Source: Deinococcus indicus (GTDB lineage: Bacteria; Deinococcota; Deinococci; Deinococcales; Deinococcaceae). Taken from it: DNA of 64,000 nucleotides. Below are positions 60,697 to 64,000 of the stretch, piece by piece. The translations under genes and the position numbers were made by a program. Under the pieces are notes generated by a model. The model was not told the origin of the DNA. It saw nothing but the letters and a program-made list of their open reading frames with translations, and did not search any database. The number at the start of each line of letters is the position of its first letter. Position 1 is the stretch's first letter. The DNA lies in the NCBI RefSeq assembly GCF_002198095.1, contig NZ_NHMK01000035.1, positions 37,345 through 101,344 on the forward strand. The letters run 5' to 3'.

Positions 60697-61166
60697 CGGG
60701 CAAGCGCAGCGGGCTGCTGGGTGGCCTGGACGCCCTGCGTCAGAACCGGCCGATGGACGAGGACGGCGGCAAGCAGGAAGCCGCGCAGATCCAGACCCCG
60801 CCCGCCCAGGCCGAGCCCGCCCAGGCGAAGCCCCGCGCACCCCGGAAAGCCCCGGCGAAGGCGACCCCGGCGCAGAAGCCCGCCGCACCCGCCACAGCCC
60901 CGCCCCGCCCGGCTGGTGGGGTGACGCTGCCTGCCTGGGACGGTGGGACGGCCAGCCGGAACGGCGGGAAGAACCCGAACCTGGGGACGCGCGTGCGACC
61001 GGAGCTGAAGGCCGCGCTCGACCAGCTGGTGTACGGCCTGAAGCAGCAGGGGTGGCCGGTGGATCACCATCACGTCGTGGAGCTGCTGCTCGAACCCCTG
61101 CTCGACCAGGAAGGCGTCGAGCGGATCATCGCGGAACTGTCCTCCCGCCTAGGCCGCCGGGACTGA
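60693..61166 (+). CDS. Third gene of ParA-like operon, linker plus C-terminal helical domain
   Basis: 157 residues from GTG overlapping the parA stop. Residues ~25-85 are an Ala/Pro/Lys low-complexity linker (KPRAPRKAPAKATPAQKPAA). The last ~65 residues are folded-looking (LGTRVRPELKAALDQLVYGL, HHHVVELLLEPLLDQEGVER), similar in length to a ribbon-helix-helix or ParB-like dimer domain. No family was identified; a DNA-binding partner for ParA is inferred from context. Confidence 0.6.
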   Translation: MTGKRSGLLGGLDALRQNRPMDEDGGKQEAAQIQTPPAQAEPAQAKPRAPRKAPAKATPAQKPAAPATAPPRPAGGVTLPAWDGGTASRNGGKNPNLGTRVRPELKAALDQLVYGLKQQGWPVDHHHVVELLLEPLLDQEGVERIIAELSSRLGRRD

Positions 61167-61236
61167 CAGACGGATCCTGGTTCACCTATGGGTGGGCGTC
61201 GCTAGGTCAGTCAGGGGGCTGCAAGAAACCGACGTG

Positions 61237-61242
61237 GATAAT
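61237..61242 (+). promoter_or_regulatory. -10 box GATAAT
   Basis: GATAAT (one mismatch to TATAAT) lies 7 nt before the ATG at 61250, the leaderless spacing. Confidence 0.5.
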
Positions 61243-61249
61243 CCGGTGC

Positions 61250-62815
61250 ATGACGGTCACGCTCACGGACGCCCATCAGGCCTGGGAACTCCGGTTCACC
61301 TCGCCAGCACTCGTTCATGCGTGGTTGACATCAGTCCGTGACAGCGAGCTGGCTCCCGCGTCCGTGAAGATTATTCAGTCTTTCCTTGCCTGGCGGCAGG
61401 GTCGCATCGCTGAGGCACTAGATCTGATCGGACAGGCGGAGGCTCTCCTTGGTGAAGAACCCAGCCTGTGGCGGGGACGGATGCTCAGCATGTCTGCAGT
61501 GCTGGTGTACATCACAGGTGATATCAGTCGGTCGGTCGAGACGCTGCAGGAGCAGTTGGCGCTTGGCCGCCTACTGAAAGACACGGAACTGCAGGCTCTG
61601 GCACTCAACGACATGGGGGTCATCGCAGGTTGGACCGAAGCGGCGGGTGCACACACCCTGTACAGCCGGGCGCTTGAACTCATCGGTGAACCGGAAATGG
61701 ACGGCAGTCCGGCGATGACAGCGATGAAAGGGTTGATTGCGGCGAATATCGCAGGACTGTACCAGCAGAAAGGGCATTACGACCTGGCGGCTCCGCTGAT
61801 TGATCTGGCGGAATCGCTCTTTCAGCGTGCGCACTCGTTGATTCTGTGGCCGTGGTGCGTGAATATTCAGGTTGCGCACGCTATGCACGAGGGTCACCCT
61901 GAGCAGGCCAGACTCATTCTGGATCAGGCCATGGATCTGCTTGGCCGCTCCCCAGAGGGAATGGGGGAGTCCCTGTCGCTGCTACAGTACACCGCTGCCC
62001 GACTTGAGATGGAGGCTGGGCAGCCGCAGGAATCGCTCGCGTGGTTGAATCGGATGCGGGAGGGGGAGCCGTTGCGGGAAGAGGCGCAGATGCGTGTGCT
62101 GGATCTCGAGGCGTCAATACAGGCACAACTGGGCCGACATGAAGAGGCGTACATGACGACCCGTGCACTGCTGGAGGCGATCTGGAAGCGGTGCCACCAG
62201 GAGCGGAGCGTTCTGGTCAGTCGCCTGGAACTGAGCGAGTTGACAGAGCAGGCCCAGCGTCAGGTCGAGGAGGCCCAGCAGGTCATGGGGGAACTTCAGG
62301 AGCAATTGAAGGAAGTGCAGTCGGTCGGGAAGCACTACCGGACGTTGAGTGTAACGGACGCCCTGACCGGCCTGGGGAACCGCCGACAGTTCGATGAGGA
62401 CCTCCGGATGCTGAAGGAGGGTAATGGGCTGCTGATGATCGATATTGATCACTTCAAGCGGGTAAACGATGCCCTGGGGCATCTACTGGGAGACCGCGTC
62501 ATCCGCCAGGTGGCCGCGCGCATTGAGGCGGGTCTGCCAGAGGGAGGGCGCACCTACCGGTACGGTGGTGAGGAGTTTGCTGTGCTTCTGCGGGGTGACG
62601 GCTGGGGCGACCTGTTCAGTGTTGCTGAGCAGGTGCGTCACGCTGTGAGTTGGAGCGCGGGGGAGGACCTGCCGGCGGTGACGGTCAGCGTCGGGGGCGC
62701 ACTGATTGGGTCCGTTGTGCCGGGGAGTGTTCTGGAGGAAGCGGACCGCGCCCTGTACGAGGCGAAACGTGCTGGGCGGAACAGGACATGCGTGGCTGAT
62801 CCTTCTGGCCAGTAG
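61250..62815 (+). CDS. TPR-GGDEF diguanylate cyclase (soluble)
   Basis: 521 residues, no membrane helix. TPR-like repeats occupy ~25-320 (for example IQSFLAWRQGRIAEALDLIG, LALNDMGVIAGWTEAAGAH, ANIAGLYQQKGHYDLAAPLI). A coiled-coil linker follows (ELTEQAQRQVEEAQQVMGEL). The GGDEF domain (about 360-515) is intact: TDALTGLGNRRQFDEDLRML, MIDIDHFKRVNDALGHLLGD, YRYGGEEFAVLL. It probably makes c-di-GMP when the TPR part senses a partner or peptide. It is the third c-di-GMP-type protein in the window, after the EAL protein at 44119 and the cyclase at 46928. Confidence 0.9.
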   Translation: MTVTLTDAHQAWELRFTSPALVHAWLTSVRDSELAPASVKIIQSFLAWRQGRIAEALDLIGQAEALLGEEPSLWRGRMLSMSAVLVYITGDISRSVETLQEQLALGRLLKDTELQALALNDMGVIAGWTEAAGAHTLYSRALELIGEPEMDGSPAMTAMKGLIAANIAGLYQQKGHYDLAAPLIDLAESLFQRAHSLILWPWCVNIQVAHAMHEGHPEQARLILDQAMDLLGRSPEGMGESLSLLQYTAARLEMEAGQPQESLAWLNRMREGEPLREEAQMRVLDLEASIQAQLGRHEEAYMTTRALLEAIWKRCHQERSVLVSRLELSELTEQAQRQVEEAQQVMGELQEQLKEVQSVGKHYRTLSVTDALTGLGNRRQFDEDLRMLKEGNGLLMIDIDHFKRVNDALGHLLGDRVIRQVAARIEAGLPEGGRTYRYGGEEFAVLLRGDGWGDLFSVAEQVRHAVSWSAGEDLPAVTVSVGGALIGSVVPGSVLEEADRALYEAKRAGRNRTCVADPSGQ

Positions 62816-62866
62816 CTTCGCTTGATATTCGTCTGTGGGACCATCTGATCTGTCAGGGAAGTTGAT

Positions 62867-63241
62867 TCAGGATGGTGGGCAGTTCATCGGGTCAGGGGGT
62901 GGATGAACGTCCACGGATTGGCGCAGCAGGTCCTCCTGGCGCCGGTCCTCAGCGGCGCCCAGTTCGGCCTGCCTGCGGGCGCGCAGGCCCGGCACGGTGA
63001 AGAACCCGAGGTGAGCGCCGGGCTGGCTGCGGTACGTGCCGGAGATCTCCAGATCGTCGGCGGCGTAGCGGGTCACGTGCAGCGTGACGGGCTGCCCCAG
63101 GTCGGCGGGCGTGGACAGCAGCAGGGTCGGTTCCCCGGCCTGGGGGTCGGCGAAGCGCAGGACGTGCGTGACAGCGTCCGCGAGCGGGCCGGTGAAGGGG
63201 AGCTGCTGCGCGAAGCTGGACGGAGTGGGGGGAACAGACAT
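62867..63241 (-). CDS. Hypothetical protein
   Basis: 124 residues from ATG at 63241, with AGGAG 8 nt upstream. Beta-rich core (TLLLSTPADLGQPVTLHVTR, DDLEISGTYRSQPGAHLGFF) then a charged helix (RARRQAELGAAEDRRQEDLL). No family was recognised. It lies between the TPR-GGDEF gene and the insertion sequence. Confidence 0.55.
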   Translation of the reverse strand: MSVPPTPSSFAQQLPFTGPLADAVTHVLRFADPQAGEPTLLLSTPADLGQPVTLHVTRYAADDLEISGTYRSQPGAHLGFFTVPGLRARRQAELGAAEDRRQEDLLRQSVDVHPPPDPMNCPPS

Positions 63242-63337
63242 GATACGGACTCCTGTGCCTGGCTGAAAGGCGGTAGAGGACGTAACCGGAGTTGGCACAA
63301 GATTGTGAACGGCCAACCATATCGTGCTTCGGGGGAT

Positions 63338-64000
63338 TTAGAGTCTATCCGGAAAGTGTGCGGATGGGAGCGACAGGAGCCAACTTGCGCCAGATGATGA
63401 GACAGGACGCCAGTTCGACAAACCCCAGATACAGCTCCTGCCGCTTGTCCCAGCGCGTCAGAATGCGACGGAACCGATTGAACCAACTATGCCCGACCTC
63501 CACGACCCACCGCCGAGGGGGATGACGGTCCGGATCGCTCGGTGGAGGGAGAGGCTCCTGTTTCGTCGCCCTCTTCGGAATATGCGCGACCAGCCCTTCC
63601 ATCTCAGCCAAGGCACGACATGCCCGCGTGTCGTACCCACGGTCCAGAAGCAGATGACGCTGTTCCTCCTCCTCAGGAGGAGGAACAGCGATGACCACAG
63701 CATCCAGGACGTCCATCAGCATCTTGCTGTCATGCCGGTTCGCTCCAGACAGCACCACGGCGAGTGGAATTCCTTTGGCATCTGTCAGCAGCGTGCGTTT
63801 ACAGCCTGCTTTGCCTCGGTCGGTGGGATTGCTGCCCGTCGCTTCGGACGCTCCGAGGGCCCCCTTTTTCCGAGGGGAGCTTTGACGATGCTTCCATCAG
63901 CGGCTTGCCATTCCCAGTCGATCCCGAGCTCCTGGTCATATTCTTCCAGCACGATTGCCCAGGCCGCGCGTAAGCATCCGTGCTCGACCCAGGCAGTGAA
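63338..64000 (-). mobile_element. IS5-type insertion sequence, cut by the window edge
   Basis: The left end is near 63338 (GAGTCTATCCGGAAAGTGT is probably part of the terminal inverted repeat, since the transposase stop lies within it). The transposase is encoded leftwards in two overlapping frames with a slippery A5G5 run. The other end and any target duplication lie outside the window. Confidence 0.75.
63345..64000 (-). CDS. IS5-family transposase (orfA-orfB joined by -1 frameshift), partial
   Basis: The upstream frame reads EEYDQELGIDWEWQAADGSI, VKAPLGKRGP and stops at 63785. The downstream frame continues as GALGASEATGSNPTDRGKAG, CKRTLLTDAKGIPLAVVLSG and ends RRWVVEVGHSWFNRFRRILT, RWDKRQELYLGFVELASCLI. 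The catalytic D is in ADGSIVKAP, a second D is in LLLDRGYD, and E is in VVEVGHSW. The frames meet at GGAAAAAGGGGG (63860-63872), a -1 slippery site as in other IS5/IS427-group elements. The N-terminus is outside the window. Confidence 0.85.

Noticed and set aside
63242..63255. GATACGGACTCC resembling the end of the dispersed element
   Set aside because: Similarity stops after 12 nt and none of the internal blocks follow.

Overview
The window looks like a high-GC Deinococcus replicon. This is inferred from the protein families, from the many genes whose start codon follows a TANNNT -10 box by only 5-8 nt (leaderless transcription), from an HU protein with an N-terminal extension, and from TPR/BTAD-type regulators. 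No rRNA or tRNA gene was seen. The gene mix (CRISPR, type I restriction-modification, lysis cassette, ParA-like operon, insertion sequence, dispersed repeats) suggests an accessory-rich chromosomal region, a megaplasmid or a second chromosome.

Layout. 1-3.9 kb: end of a secreted SCPU-type protein, a BTAD-like regulator and a two-component pair. 4-5.4 kb: first copy of a ~137-bp inverted-repeat-ended element, which closes a truncated GGDEF gene, then a NUMOD4/HNH endonuclease. 5.6-13.6 kb: NfeD/YqiJ-like membrane protein, YqiK-type flotillin and a 1739-residue DUF3686-type AAA ATPase. 13.6-14 kb: three copies of the element side by side. 14-19.8 kb: copper/haem cluster (DUF2946, PepSY, MbnP-like, YcnI-like, CopC, MbnH-like di-haem peroxidase). 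20-22.1 kb: two modules of the same design, each a JAB/MPN-like gene divergent from a small XRE regulator with an AT-rich inverted repeat between them.

22.3-39.4 kb: a complete type I-E CRISPR-Cas locus. The cas8e-cse2-cas7-cas5-cas6-cas1-cas2 operon reads left into array 1 (25 repeats). cas3 stands apart and reads right into array 2 (49 repeats). A WYL regulator heads the operon. Upstream of it on the same strand lie a TPR-plus-winged-helix regulator and a short secreted-peptide gene, an arrangement like peptide quorum-sensing (RRNPP) pairs. Overlapping spacers in array 2 let the PAM (5'-AAG) be read from the window alone.

39.4-43.8 kb: thioredoxin-reductase-like flavoprotein with a 30-bp palindrome over its start codon, a winged-helix protein, a holin/GH19 lysis cassette, and a nuclease with an Excalibur domain. 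44-48 kb: an EAL protein and a GGDEF protein. 48.4-57.3 kb: type I restriction-modification locus hsdR-(GIY-YIG, antisense)-hsdM-DUF1016-minigene-hsdS. The hsdS product ends in four AT-hooks, and the minigene is a diverged copy of the hsdM 3' end. 57.4-63.2 kb: HU, GNAT, a three-gene ParA-like operon and a TPR-GGDEF protein. 63.3-64 kb: an IS5-type insertion sequence cut by the window edge.
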